Below, piece by piece: positions 1 through 8,260 of a stretch of DNA of 64,000 nt. A model generated the notes under the pieces. That model was given only the letters and a program-made list of their open reading frames with translations, was not told the origin of the DNA and ran no database searches. Source of the stretch: JAAFIP01 sp963775085. Lineage in GTDB: Bacteria; Pseudomonadota; Gammaproteobacteria; Burkholderiales; Burkholderiaceae_C. The stretch's first letter is position 1, and each line of letters begins with the position of its first letter. The stretch spans positions 308,966 to 372,965 of the forward strand of contig CAVZHO010000011.1 of assembly GCA_963775085.1 (NCBI GenBank), in the 5' to 3' direction. The position numbers were made by a program, and so were the translations under genes.

Positions 1-1121
1 AGCAAGCCGCCGCCGCCATGAGCGAACACGACAAGGCGGTACTGGATGCGGTGAAAGCGCTGGACGCAGCCAATGCCAGCGGCGATGTGCAGAAAATTCG
101 CGCCGCCATTGCCGCCGTGGAAGCGGCTGGGCGCGGCCAGGCCATCGCGGTTGCTGCTGTCAGTGCAGCACCTGCGGCAAGCGCTGCCCCATCCCTGGTT
201 CCAGAGGCTGCCGCTGATGCTGCACCGAGCGCTGGCACTGCGCAGGCTGCCGCCGCCAACCCGGCATCTGCGCCAGTTTCAGAGGAAAACATGCCTGAAG
301 TCCTTGTCACTGGGACATCTGAAGCTACTGAATCTGTAGCGGTTGACGCGACGCCTGCCAAACCGGCCAAGCCTGCCAAACCCATCGTCGCGATGCGCGG
401 CGATGACCGCCCCGGTGCCAAAAAGTCCGAGCCTGCGGCCCAAGGCCGCTTTGGCGACAAAAAAGGTGGCAAGTTTGACAGCCGCAGTGGCCCCGGTGCA
501 GGCCGCCCCGGCGCGCCCAGTGGTGCTGGCGACAGGGGCGGCCGCCCCGCAGGCTCCGGCGGCGATGGCCGCGCCAGCTTTGGCGAGCGTGGTGCTCCAC
601 GCGGAGATCGGGGTACTGAGCGTGGTGGTGATCGTTTTGCCCCGCGCGACGAGCCAACCGGCCCCCGCCTGTCCAACACCGCTTTCTACGCCCAGCGCGA
701 TGCGCTGGAGCGCGCACAAATGCAGCTCAAAAAGCTGGCCGCCCAAGCCCACGGCGAGTCCCTCACAGGCCTGCTTACCGCCTGGGAGCAGCGCAATGCC
801 GAGGCGATTCCGAGTGTGGCCGAGCTGGGCCGCAATGTCAGCCCGGCTGCGCGTACCGCCTGGTCGCAGGCGGTTACCAAACCTGCCGCAGGCGATGCCG
901 CCACCGCCCTGCTGCGCATAGAAATGGCCGCCGACGTGCCCACGCCGGCCGAGCACATCAGCGCGCGGCGTATGCTGCAACTGCAATTGCTCACCAAGCG
1001 CAACGACCCCGCTCCGACCGACACCTGGGCACTGGACACCACGACGGTACTGGGTGCCCCGCATGACGCAGCCAGTGCACGGCGCTTGCAGACGGCGCTC
1101 AAAGTGCTGCTGCGCAACTAG
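1..1121 (+). CDS. C-terminal part of a large Ala/Pro-rich protein (DUF349-like family suspected), 5'-truncated by the window
   Basis: The frame is open to the window edge from base 3. An ATG at 18 lies inside the frame, so the gene probably begins upstream. What is visible is a low-complexity Ala-rich stretch (first ~120 residues), an Arg/Gly/Asp-rich disordered stretch (~125-215) and a compact alpha-helical C-terminal region of ~145 residues ending in a basic helix. The C-terminal pattern (helices around RRMLQLQLLTKRNDPAP and ASARRLQTALKVLLR) reminds me of the ends of Burkholderiales DUF349-domain proteins. That is recall, not a search result, and the DUF349 repeats themselves would lie outside the window. 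The gene stops about 120 bp before the convergent mtfA. Confidence 0.6.
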   Translation, partial: QAAAAMSEHDKAVLDAVKALDAANASGDVQKIRAAIAAVEAAGRGQAIAVAAVSAAPAASAAPSLVPEAAADAAPSAGTAQAAAANPASAPVSEENMPEVLVTGTSEATESVAVDATPAKPAKPAKPIVAMRGDDRPGAKKSEPAAQGRFGDKKGGKFDSRSGPGAGRPGAPSGAGDRGGRPAGSGGDGRASFGERGAPRGDRGTERGGDRFAPRDEPTGPRLSNTAFYAQRDALERAQMQLKKLAAQAHGESLTGLLTAWEQRNAEAIPSVAELGRNVSPAARTAWSQAVTKPAAGDAATALLRIEMAADVPTPAEHISARRMLQLQLLTKRNDPAPTDTWALDTTTVLGAPHDAASARRLQTALKVLLRN

Positions 1122-1181
1122 GCGATGGGTACATGGCGCTGGCCTGGCCCCCGGAGCGCAGGTTGGGCCAGGTTTGCAGGC

Positions 1182-1241
1182 CATTTATGCCAGTAGTCCG
1201 TGTCATATGGACCTAAGCTGCTATATTAAATGTAGCAGTTA
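1182..1241 (+). repeat. Double-hairpin dispersed repeat (family A), copy 1
   Basis: This is a full copy of the ~55-bp repeat found about nine times in or beside gaps of this window. It has AGTCC, TGTC, then ATATGGAC (first inverted pair GTCC/GGAC), followed by AGCTGCTATATTAAATGTAGCAG (split here as AGCTGCTA / TATTAAA / TGTAGCAG), a second inverted pair. It abuts the mtfA stop codon, sits between convergent genes and could form a terminator-like structure, though it lacks a clear poly-T tail. Confidence 0.75.
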
Positions 1242-2069
1242 GGTGCTGGGCCGGTGGATAAAAAATCCGTCAAACTGCGCCAGCAAACGTGGATGGGCGC
1301 TTGCAAAATCTGAGCGCCGCACAAAATAGGCCTCCGCAGCGACCGCAAAAAATTCGTCGATGCTGGTGCTCCCATAGGCATCAAGCAGTGGGGCATGGCC
1401 GGCCAAAGTGCCAAAGCGCTCCCACAGCACGGTCTGCTCGCAAAACGTGGCGTACTCGGCTTGCAGCGTCGCCAGCCAGGTGTTGCGTGCGCCAGCAGGC
1501 ATGGGAGGGCAGCCATCGGCCATGCCGTCCTGCAGGTCCATCACATGGATGAACTCGTGGACCACCACGTTGTAGCTTTCGCGGGCGCTGTGGCCCGCAT
1601 TGGCTACGTCGCTCCAGGCCAGCATCAGCGGCCCACCTTGCAGGGTCTCGCCGGTGAGGTCTTCTTGCCAGTGATGCACTACACCGGTCTCGTCTTGCTC
1701 GCTACGCCTGGCACGCACCTCGCCTGCGTGCAGCACAATGCCTACAAACCCGCCGTACCAGCGCAGCGCCAGGTCGGGTCGCTCAGGCGCAGCGATGTGC
1801 AGGATGGGCAGGCAGGCCTGCGTGGCCACCATCACGGCCTGGGCATCGGTCACCACCCAGCCTTGCGCACCGCTGAACTCTTTGCGGTCCAGGAACAGGC
1901 TGGCGAGTTGGCGCAGGCGCTGCAGATCAGGTGCGCCCAGGGTGTGGATGAAGGGCAGGGCGGCGATGGTGCTGTGCCATAGTGCATCGCTGATCGGGCG
2001 GCGCTGCAGCGCCTGGGCCTGCCGCGTGGCACGCCATTGGCCGCTCAGGCGAGACCACCAGGCCCACAT
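1239..2069 (-). CDS. mtfA: MtfA-family zinc peptidase (M90)
   Basis: This 276-residue protein has the HEFIH zinc-peptidase signature at residues 171-175, followed by a downstream region with SIDEFFAVAAEAYF that fits the gluzincin third-ligand Glu of the MtfA family. Known MtfA is a cytosolic aminopeptidase that interacts with the glucose-PTS repressor Mlc in enterobacteria; whether that role holds here is unknown. It is the last gene of a minus-strand run, with its ATG directly adjacent to the lpxH stop codon, so it is probably co-transcribed and translationally coupled. The length is typical of the family. No signal peptide is visible. Confidence 0.9.
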   Translation of the reverse strand: MWAWWSRLSGQWRATRQAQALQRRPISDALWHSTIAALPFIHTLGAPDLQRLRQLASLFLDRKEFSGAQGWVVTDAQAVMVATQACLPILHIAAPERPDLALRWYGGFVGIVLHAGEVRARRSEQDETGVVHHWQEDLTGETLQGGPLMLAWSDVANAGHSARESYNVVVHEFIHVMDLQDGMADGCPPMPAGARNTWLATLQAEYATFCEQTVLWERFGTLAGHAPLLDAYGSTSIDEFFAVAAEAYFVRRSDFASAHPRLLAQFDGFFIHRPST

Positions 2070-2894
2070 TCAAACGGGCAGACGCTGCAGGTGCAGCGCG
2101 GCCGCGCCTGCCTGCGGCGCTGGTTGACGCGACAGGCGCAGTACCTGGGCACGGGACGGGTTGGCATCGGCATGCCAGTCGCACAGAACGTGGCGGGTGC
2201 AGCTGGCGGCGTTCTTTGGGGCGTTTGCAGCGCTGGCAAAGACGTGGTCTACGCCTTCGTGGGTATGGCCATGCACCATGTGCTGGGCCGCTGCGACCTG
2301 CATCCAGCGCTGGGTCTCGTTGGGGTCGAGGTCTATCCACGTTGTGTTCTGCTGTTTGCGCGCCTCGCTGTGCGCGCGCATGGCGCGGGCTTGCGCGATA
2401 CGCTCTGGCAGGGGCTGCGCCAAAAACTGCTGCTGCCAGGCGCGGGTGCGCACCTGGGTGCGAAACTGCTGGTAGTCCGCATCGGCCAGGCACAATGCAT
2501 CGCCGTGGCTGAGCAGGTAGCGTGTGCTGTCCACCGTCAAAACCGTGGGGTCGGGTAGGGCTTGCATACCGCTGGCCTGCAGGCAGGCGCTGCCGACTAA
2601 AAAGTCGCGGTTGCCGTGGATAAAAAAAATCGTTTTTTTCTGGGCACACGCACGCAGCGCGTTGCAGCAGCGCGCTTCAAAAGAAGCGCTATCGCCCAGC
2701 ACATCGTCGCCCACCCATACCTCAAACAAATCGCCGAGGATGAAAATGGCCTCGGCGGGGGTGGATTGCAGGTAGCGCGCAAAGGCTACAAAGTTAGCGC
2801 GCTCGCTCTCCTGCAAATGCAGGTCAGAGATAAAGTCGATGCGCTGCCAGGCGCTCGCTGCTACCAGCTCGTGAAAAGCGGGCAGCGTGGGCAC
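2070..2894 (-). CDS. lpxH: UDP-2,3-diacylglucosamine diphosphatase LpxH
   Basis: LpxH hydrolyses UDP-2,3-diacylglucosamine to lipid X and UMP in lipid A synthesis on the inner face of the inner membrane. The calcineurin-like metallophosphatase motifs are all present in order: DLH (residues 24-26), GDLFEVW (54-60), HGNRDF (93-98) and a C-terminal GHTHEG. Its 274 residues are slightly longer than the usual ~240, with the extra residues at the C-terminus. It lies 4 bp downstream of ppiB on the same strand, a pairing (cyclophilin next to lpxH) that is also common in other proteobacteria. Confidence 0.95.
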   Translation of the reverse strand: MPTLPAFHELVAASAWQRIDFISDLHLQESERANFVAFARYLQSTPAEAIFILGDLFEVWVGDDVLGDSASFEARCCNALRACAQKKTIFFIHGNRDFLVGSACLQASGMQALPDPTVLTVDSTRYLLSHGDALCLADADYQQFRTQVRTRAWQQQFLAQPLPERIAQARAMRAHSEARKQQNTTWIDLDPNETQRWMQVAAAQHMVHGHTHEGVDHVFASAANAPKNAASCTRHVLCDWHADANPSRAQVLRLSRQPAPQAGAAALHLQRLPV

Positions 2895-2898
2895 GGGC

Positions 2899-3405
2899 CT
2901 AGAGCGCGACGGCTTGGGTCAGCACCACGTCGTTGACGGGCACGTCGTCGTGAAAGCCCTTGCGTGCAGTCTTCACCGCGCGCATGGCATCCACGACCTC
3001 GGCTCCCTTGACGACCTTGCCAAACACGGCGTAGCCCCAGCCCTGGCGGCTGGGAGCGGTGTGGTTCAGGAAGGCGTTGTCGCCCACGTTGATAAAGAAC
3101 TGCGCCGTGGCCGAGTGCGGCTCTTGGGTGCGGGCCATGGCCACGGTGTACTTGTCGTTTTTCAGGCCATTGTTGGCCTCGTTCTCAATCGCTGCGTTCA
3201 CGGGTTTTTGCGTCATGCCGGGCTCAAAGCCGCCGCCCTGCACCATGAAGCCGTCAATGATGCGGTGGAACACCGTATTGTTGTAATGGCCCGAGGCGAC
3301 GTAGGCCAAAAAGTTGGCCACCGACTTGGGTGCTTTGGCGGCGTCCAGCTCCAGGGTGATGGTGCCGTGGTTGGCGATGTGCAGTTCGACTTGGGGGTTG
3401 GCCAT
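2899..3405 (-). CDS. ppiB: Cytoplasmic cyclophilin-type peptidyl-prolyl isomerase PpiB
   Basis: This 168-residue cyclophilin catalyses proline cis-trans isomerisation. The characteristic active-site segments are visible: FHRIIDGFMVQGG (residues ~46-58), MARTQEPHSATAQFFINV (~89-106) and WGYAVFGKVVKG near the C-terminus. No signal peptide is present, so it is assigned to the cytoplasm. It follows ppiA by 4 bp and precedes lpxH by 4 bp, so the three are almost certainly one transcript. It resembles the neighbouring ppiA product closely enough that a tandem duplication is a reasonable origin for the pair. Confidence 0.95.
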   Translation of the reverse strand: MANPQVELHIANHGTITLELDAAKAPKSVANFLAYVASGHYNNTVFHRIIDGFMVQGGGFEPGMTQKPVNAAIENEANNGLKNDKYTVAMARTQEPHSATAQFFINVGDNAFLNHTAPSRQGWGYAVFGKVVKGAEVVDAMRAVKTARKGFHDDVPVNDVVLTQAVAL

Positions 3406-3409
3406 GGGG

Positions 3410-4114
3410 TTATTTCACTAAAGTTGCAGAAAGAATGGTGATGGGGGTTTTAGGCACATCGGTGGGGAAGGGGCCACCGGGGCCGGTGGGGGCGGCTTTC
3501 ATTTTTTCGACCACGTCCATGCCCTTGATGACTTTGCCAAACACGGTATAGCCGTACAGCTGCGCTGCGCCCAGCAGGTTGGCGCGCGGGGTGCTGGCAA
3601 AGGTTTGGCCCTGGTAGACAAAGTTCAGCACCGGGTCACCGTCGGGAATCGGGATGGGGTCTAAAAAGGCGTTGTCGACGGTGTTGATAAAGAACTGGCT
3701 GCTGGCCGACTGCGGGTCGTTGGTGCGCGCCATGGCCAGGCTGCCGACGGTGTTTTTCAAACCTTTGGCCAGGGCTTCTCGGCCTTCATGCGCCACCGGA
3801 GAGCGGGTTTTGCGCTGCTCATATTTTGCATCGTAGCCGCCACCTTGCACCATGAAGGTGCTGATCACGCGGTGAAAGATCAGGCCGTCATAATGTTTGT
3901 CTTTGACATACTGCAAGAAGTTCTCGACCGTCTTGGGGGCTTTGTCGGGGTAGAGCTCCACAATCACATCGCCCATGGAGGTGGACAGCTTGACCTGGGG
4001 TGCACTGGCCGCAGGAGTGCTCTGGGCGCAGGCGCTGGTTGCTGCTAAAACTATAGCTACCTGTGTCCATATGACAACGACTGCGCGGCGAAATGGGTTG
4101 AAATTGAACGACAT
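3410..4114 (-). CDS. ppiA: Periplasmic cyclophilin-type peptidyl-prolyl isomerase
   Basis: This 234-residue cyclophilin has an N-terminal hydrophobic signal sequence ending near residue 30 (ACAQS), predicting a periplasmic protein. Active-site segments FHRVISTFMVQGG and MARTNDPQSASSQFFINT are intact. It carries a family-specific insertion (residues ~145-185) between the core strands. The start ATG overlaps the stop of the upstream L,D-transpeptidase gene (TAATG), indicating translational coupling. An oddity is that residues 12-25 of the signal peptide are encoded by an inverted copy of dispersed repeat family A, so the repeat appears to supply part of the export signal. Confidence 0.93.
   Translation of the reverse strand: MSFNFNPFRRAVVVIWTQVAIVLAATSACAQSTPAASAPQVKLSTSMGDVIVELYPDKAPKTVENFLQYVKDKHYDGLIFHRVISTFMVQGGGYDAKYEQRKTRSPVAHEGREALAKGLKNTVGSLAMARTNDPQSASSQFFINTVDNAFLDPIPIPDGDPVLNFVYQGQTFASTPRANLLGAAQLYGYTVFGKVIKGMDVVEKMKAAPTGPGGPFPTDVPKTPITILSATLVK
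4041..4080 (-). repeat. Family A repeat inside the ppiA signal-peptide coding region
   Basis: Read on the minus strand, this contains TTGTCATATGGACACAGGTA followed by GCTATAGTTTTAGCAGC. It matches the TGTC-ATATGGAC block and the AGCTA...TAGC arm of the intergenic copies. It encodes roughly residues 12-25 of the ppiA signal peptide. Confidence 0.65.
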
Positions 4115-5436
4115 TAACTGACGATTCCTTCAAAAAATATTTTCCACTGGTTTTGGGTGCTGCCCGGCGAGCGTAACCAGTATTGTCGCTTGGTGCTGCC
4201 GGTGATTTTGCCCGCAGGGATTTCAGAAAATGTTACTACCATGGTGGCTGTTTTGCCGTTGTCGGCCCATTGCAGCACCGACAGGTCTTTGACTTGAAAG
4301 TCGCGCCCTTTGGCATTGGCAATATCGGCTTGCAGCACACCGCTCCAGTCGCTCAGGGTCTTGCCATAGCTGTTGAAGTCCGTTGTGTAATAGGCCATGG
4401 TGCGCTGTAAGTCGGCGCTGGCCTTGGCGCTACGCCATTGGTTCCAGACTTCGTCAAAGGCCTGGTTGGCCGGGTTGCTTTGCGCGGAGCTGACCCACTG
4501 CAGGCTCGACGCAATCACCACCGGGGTGGAGCGCACTTCTACCGTGGCCAAAATACGCTCCAAGTCGGGATTGGACAGCACCACACAGCCATCGCTGGCC
4601 TTGGGCGGTCGCGAGAACTGGTTGGACGGGGTGCCATGCAGCCAGATGCCACTGCCGGTTTTGCCCAGGCGCATGTCATAGGGGTTGGGGTAGTTGATCG
4701 GCAGGGCTCCTGCGCCGTAAAAATCTTTCAAACTTTTACGCTTGTAGGTGTTGGTAATGAAATACACGCCCACGGGAGTCCGCAGGTCGCCCTCCAGCGT
4801 TTTGTCGGTGCCCAGCTTGCCGACCGAGATGTAATGGTCGGCCACGATCCGCATACCGGCGGAGGTGTTCTCAAACACATACAGCCGCGAACGCGAGGCA
4901 TCCACCGCTATGGCGTGTTTGTTGTACGCGGACAGGCGCACAAACTGCGAGGGCACCATGCCGGCGGGTGGGCGCTCGCGCAGGGCTTTGAGGCGCAGAA
5001 GGGACTCTTCACGCAACTCCACCAGCACACCGGGCGCGGCGCGGGTGGTGGCCTCGGGCATGTCGCCCATGGCTTTGAGCGGACGGGTTTGGGCGCTGAG
5101 CAAGTCGCCATGCACCAGTTGCGCCAGCGCAAAGTGGGGGTAGTCTTTGACCAACTGGTCGGCCAGCAGCAGGGCTTCGCGGGTTTTGGCCTGGCCAATG
5201 CGCTGGTAAATCTGAATCAGCCGCGCTTCGGCATCGTAGCCCTTGGTGGGAGCCGTGTTGGCTGCCTGTGCCCGTTTCTTGGCGGCGTGCACGGGGGTGC
5301 CCGTCAATAACAACACGCACAGAAACGCCCCCAGTGGGCGCAAAAATATTCGACTTACGCGCTGCACAGATCGGTCAAAAAACAGATATCCGGGTTGACC
5401 ACGCACGATCGCATTCTCAAACAGGCCCACAGACAA
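4114..5436 (-). CDS. L,D-transpeptidase (YkuD fold) with C-terminal Cds6/NTF2-like domain
   Basis: L,D-transpeptidases cross-link peptidoglycan or attach proteins to it. The YkuD domain (residues ~170-310) contains the catalytic signature with His268 (IWLHGTP) and the nucleophile Cys284 (SDGCVVL). An N-terminal hydrophobic segment (~33-50, ending VHAA) is the export signal. Residues ~60-130 are helical (TPR-like), and ~325-440 form a SnoaL/NTF2-like domain as in Cds6-type L,D-transpeptidases. The start is a TTG four bases after the preceding gene's stop; the N-terminal ~25 residues are unusual, so a later start is possible. It sits between a TPR/Cds6-like gene and ppiA in one transcript. Confidence 0.88.
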   Translation of the reverse strand: MSVGLFENAIVRGQPGYLFFDRSVQRVSRIFLRPLGAFLCVLLLTGTPVHAAKKRAQAANTAPTKGYDAEARLIQIYQRIGQAKTREALLLADQLVKDYPHFALAQLVHGDLLSAQTRPLKAMGDMPEATTRAAPGVLVELREESLLRLKALRERPPAGMVPSQFVRLSAYNKHAIAVDASRSRLYVFENTSAGMRIVADHYISVGKLGTDKTLEGDLRTPVGVYFITNTYKRKSLKDFYGAGALPINYPNPYDMRLGKTGSGIWLHGTPSNQFSRPPKASDGCVVLSNPDLERILATVEVRSTPVVIASSLQWVSSAQSNPANQAFDEVWNQWRSAKASADLQRTMAYYTTDFNSYGKTLSDWSGVLQADIANAKGRDFQVKDLSVLQWADNGKTATMVVTFSEIPAGKITGSTKRQYWLRSPGSTQNQWKIFFEGIVS

Positions 5437-5440
5437 GTGA

Positions 5441-6595
5441 TTAACCGCCCGTAGATTCTTTGACGATCACCCAGCGGCCACCCGATTTGGCCAAGTCCAG
5501 CGTTTTACGGCTGGAGACGGACAGGGCATCGGCATCGTACTCTTGCTTGAAGCGCACCTGCGCCTTGTCGCCATTGACCTTGATGGCCATGTCACCTACT
5601 TTGACGCTGATGCGGCTCTTGCCCAGGATGCGTTTCTTGCGCTCTTCTTCCCAGGTTTTGCGGCCACCAGGGGCATCAAAGTCGGAGCCGTAAGCGGCGT
5701 AGTAGCCGCTCAGGTCTTTGGCGCTCCAGGCGGCGGCCCAGTTGCGCACAGCAGCGCCGATATCTTGGTCGGCATTGCCCGAGCCGACTGCGGCAGGGGC
5801 AGGTGGTTTAACCGCTGCAACGGGGGGGGGAGCCACAGGCGCGGGCGGCTTCACCGCAGCCACGGGGGGCGGTGCAGGTACGGCCACCGGTGGGGTGGGT
5901 GGCGGCTTGACGACGGGAGCCGGTGGAACTACAGGGGGTGCAGGTGGCGGCGCGGCGGCCACCACCACGGGTGGGGGTAGAACCGGCGGTGCCACCGCAG
6001 CGGCGGTGGGGCGTTGACCCTTGGCACCAGGCGCAAACAGGTCACGGATGAGCGACAACTTGGGCTGCACCCCCGTGTTGGAGTTGTCCAGTTGCAGCGC
6101 TTTGCTATAGGCCTGGCTGGCCAGCTTGGCATACACGTCGCCCAGGTTTTCGTGGGCAGTGGCGTAGCTGGGGTTGGTGCGAATCGCCATCTCCAGCGCG
6201 GCGCGGGCTTTGTCAAACTGGCTTTGGCCAGCGTACAGCACGGCCAGGTTGTTGTAGGGCTCGGGCAACTCGGGGAAGTCTTCGGTCAGCTTGGTAAACG
6301 TGCTGATGGCATCATTGGGCTTGCTCTGCTCGGTAAAAATCACGCCCTTGAGAAAGCGCATTTGGGCATCTTTGGGCTTGGTCGCCAAAAACTGGTCGAC
6401 CTTGGCGCTGGCCTCGGCCACCTGGCCTGCGCGCAGTAGGCGGTTGACATCGGCATAGTCGTCGGCATACACCGCGCCAGAGGCCAGCAGGCAGACCGCC
6501 AGACATACGCCAGAGAGCGGCGCAGCCAGGGCAAAACGCGTGGCCGACAGGGTGCGAGGCACCAAGGCTTGTAAGGATGGCTTCACAGTGTGCAT
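5441..6595 (-). CDS. Exported TPR protein with Pro/Ala linker and Cds6/NTF2-like C-terminal domain
   Basis: This 384-residue protein has a signal peptide (residues ~1-45, ending VYADD), tetratricopeptide-type helices (~48-190), a striking Pro/Val/Ala-rich linker (~195-272) and a C-terminal NTF2-like domain (~280-384, ending VSSRKTLDLAKSGGRWVIVKES). The same type of C-terminal domain closes the next gene, an L,D-transpeptidase, so the two probably act together at the cell wall. It is the first gene of the six-gene minus-strand run, and its promoter must lie in the 200-bp divergent gap shared with cysS. The substrate is unknown. Confidence 0.8.
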   Translation of the reverse strand: MHTVKPSLQALVPRTLSATRFALAAPLSGVCLAVCLLASGAVYADDYADVNRLLRAGQVAEASAKVDQFLATKPKDAQMRFLKGVIFTEQSKPNDAISTFTKLTEDFPELPEPYNNLAVLYAGQSQFDKARAALEMAIRTNPSYATAHENLGDVYAKLASQAYSKALQLDNSNTGVQPKLSLIRDLFAPGAKGQRPTAAAVAPPVLPPPVVVAAAPPPAPPVVPPAPVVKPPPTPPVAVPAPPPVAAVKPPAPVAPPPVAAVKPPAPAAVGSGNADQDIGAAVRNWAAAWSAKDLSGYYAAYGSDFDAPGGRKTWEEERKKRILGKSRISVKVGDMAIKVNGDKAQVRFKQEYDADALSVSSRKTLDLAKSGGRWVIVKESTGG

Positions 6596-6797
6596 AGAAC
6601 CTCTATAAGAAGGGTCGGGTGGGACAAACCCAGGACGTGGGTCGAATTCTGCCCTGATTGTAGCGTTTGGTTAATGACTTTTAGTTAAGTTTGCGTTCAA
6701 AGCGTCCGAAGAGCCCACTTTTGTGGCAAGCTACGTCTCCGCCGGTTGCCTTGTGCCCCCGCTAAATTCATAACTATACGCAATTTCAGTTTCTGCC
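6596..6797. promoter_or_regulatory. Divergent promoter region (TPR operon / cysS)
   Basis: This is a 202-bp AT-richer gap between divergently transcribed genes, so it must hold both promoters. Candidate elements are only weak; for cysS, a TATACG-type -10 lies near 6775. No clear operator is seen. Confidence 0.4.
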
Positions 6798-8177
6798 ATG
6801 AGCCTTCGCATCTATAACACGCTGTCGCGTGCGCTGGAAGAGTTTTCCCCTCTCGTTCCCGGCCAGGTCCGCATGTACGTCTGCGGCATTACGGTGTATG
6901 ACCTGTGCCACATTGGCCATGCCCGCTCAATGGTGGGCTTTGACGTAATGCAGCGCTGGCTGCGCGCCAGTGGCTACCAACTGACCTACGTGCGCAACAT
7001 CACCGACATTGACGACAGGATCATCGCCCGTGCCGTGAAAAACGGCGAAACCATCAAGGCGCTGACACAGCGCATGACCGCAGAGATGTACCGCGACACC
7101 GATGCCTTGGGCATTGCCCGCCCCGACCACGACCCGCGCGCCACCGACTACGTGCCGCAGATGCTGGCCATCGTCGAGCGGCTGCAAGCCAAGGGCCTGG
7201 CCTACCAGACCGACAGCGGCGACATGAACTACGCCGTGCGCAAATTCCCCGGTTACGGCAAGCTGTCGGGCAAGTCGATTGACGAGCTGCACGCCGGTGA
7301 GCGGGTGGCGGTGCTGGACGGCAAGCACGATCCGCTGGATTTTGTGCTGTGGAAGTCGGCCAAACCGACCGAGCCAGAGGATGCCAAATGGCCGTCGGCC
7401 TACGGCGCGGGCCGCCCCGGCTGGCACATCGAATGCTCGGCCATGGCCTGCGCCCTGCTGGGTGAGAGTTTTGACATCCACGGCGGCGGCGCTGACCTGC
7501 AGTTTCCGCACCACGAAAACGAGATCGCCCAGAGCGAGGGCGCGTTTGGCAAGCCCATGGCCAAATACTGGGTGCACAACGGCTTTGTGAATATCGATAA
7601 CGAGAAAATGTCCAAAAGCCTGGGCAACTTCTTCACCATCCGTGAGGTGCTCCAGCAGTTTGATGCCGAGACCATCCGCTTCTTTGTCGTCCGTGCACAC
7701 TACCGCAACCCACTCAACTACAGCGATGTGCATTTGGAAGACGCCCGCCATAGCCTGAAACGTCTTTATACCGCTCTGCATTTGGTAGCTGCCAACGACA
7801 GTCCTGTGGACTGGAGCAGCCCGTTTGCCCTGAAGTTCAAGGCCGCCATGGACAACGACTTTGGCACGCCCGAGGCGGTGGCGGTGTTGTTTGAGCTGGC
7901 CGCCGAGGTCAACCGCAGCAAGTCGGCCGCACTGGCGGCGCAGCTCAAGGGGCTGGGCGCGGTGCTGGGCCTGTTGCAGGGGGAACCCAAGGCGTTTTTG
8001 CAGGCCGGTGCTGGGCTGGATGACGCAGCTATCCAAACTCTGATAGCCGAGCGCGCCGCCGCTAAAGCTGGCAAAGACTTCGCACGCGCCGACCAGATCC
8101 GCAAAGACTTGTTGGCCCAAGGCATTGTGCTGAAGGACGCAGCCACCGGGACGACGTGGGAGGCGCAGAAAATATGA
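6798..8177 (+). CDS. cysS: Cysteinyl-tRNA synthetase
   Basis: This class I aminoacyl-tRNA synthetase charges tRNA-Cys. The HIGH motif is at residues 38-41 (CHIGHARS), preceded by the zinc ligand Cys29. The GWHIEC zinc-binding segment lies mid-protein, and KMSKS (in NEKMSKSLGN) is at ~271-275. Its 459 residues match the family. It is a single gene with its own divergent upstream region. The sequence is intact, and the C-terminal anticodon-binding DALR-type region is present (ending DQIRKDLLAQGIVLKD). Confidence 0.97.
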   Translation: MSLRIYNTLSRALEEFSPLVPGQVRMYVCGITVYDLCHIGHARSMVGFDVMQRWLRASGYQLTYVRNITDIDDRIIARAVKNGETIKALTQRMTAEMYRDTDALGIARPDHDPRATDYVPQMLAIVERLQAKGLAYQTDSGDMNYAVRKFPGYGKLSGKSIDELHAGERVAVLDGKHDPLDFVLWKSAKPTEPEDAKWPSAYGAGRPGWHIECSAMACALLGESFDIHGGGADLQFPHHENEIAQSEGAFGKPMAKYWVHNGFVNIDNEKMSKSLGNFFTIREVLQQFDAETIRFFVVRAHYRNPLNYSDVHLEDARHSLKRLYTALHLVAANDSPVDWSSPFALKFKAAMDNDFGTPEAVAVLFELAAEVNRSKSAALAAQLKGLGAVLGLLQGEPKAFLQAGAGLDDAAIQTLIAERAAAKAGKDFARADQIRKDLLAQGIVLKDAATGTTWEAQKI

Positions 8178-8200
8178 CCCCCAGAGCCATGTTTAGTGAC

Positions 8201-8260
8201 TATTTATGCCAATTGTCCTTGTCATATGGACGTATTAAGCTATGAAAAAAATAGCTAGTA
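8201..8260 (+). repeat. Family A repeat overlapping the glycosylase start codon
   Basis: It contains ATGCCAATTGTCCTTGTC, ATATGGACGTATTAAGCTA and an AGCTAT...ATAGCT hairpin. The ATG of the downstream DNA glycosylase (8242) lies inside the second hairpin, so the repeat provides the initiation region and the first residues (MKKIAS). Confidence 0.7.

Noticed and set aside
5820..6017. Gly/Ala/Thr-rich plus-strand frame opposite the TPR protein's Pro-rich linker.
   Set aside because: It is the complement of Pro/Val-rich codons; no start context or independent support.
6927..8120. Long minus-strand open frame opposite cysS.
   Set aside because: cysS is intact with all motifs; the antisense frame has shadow-like composition and no ribosome site or family resemblance.
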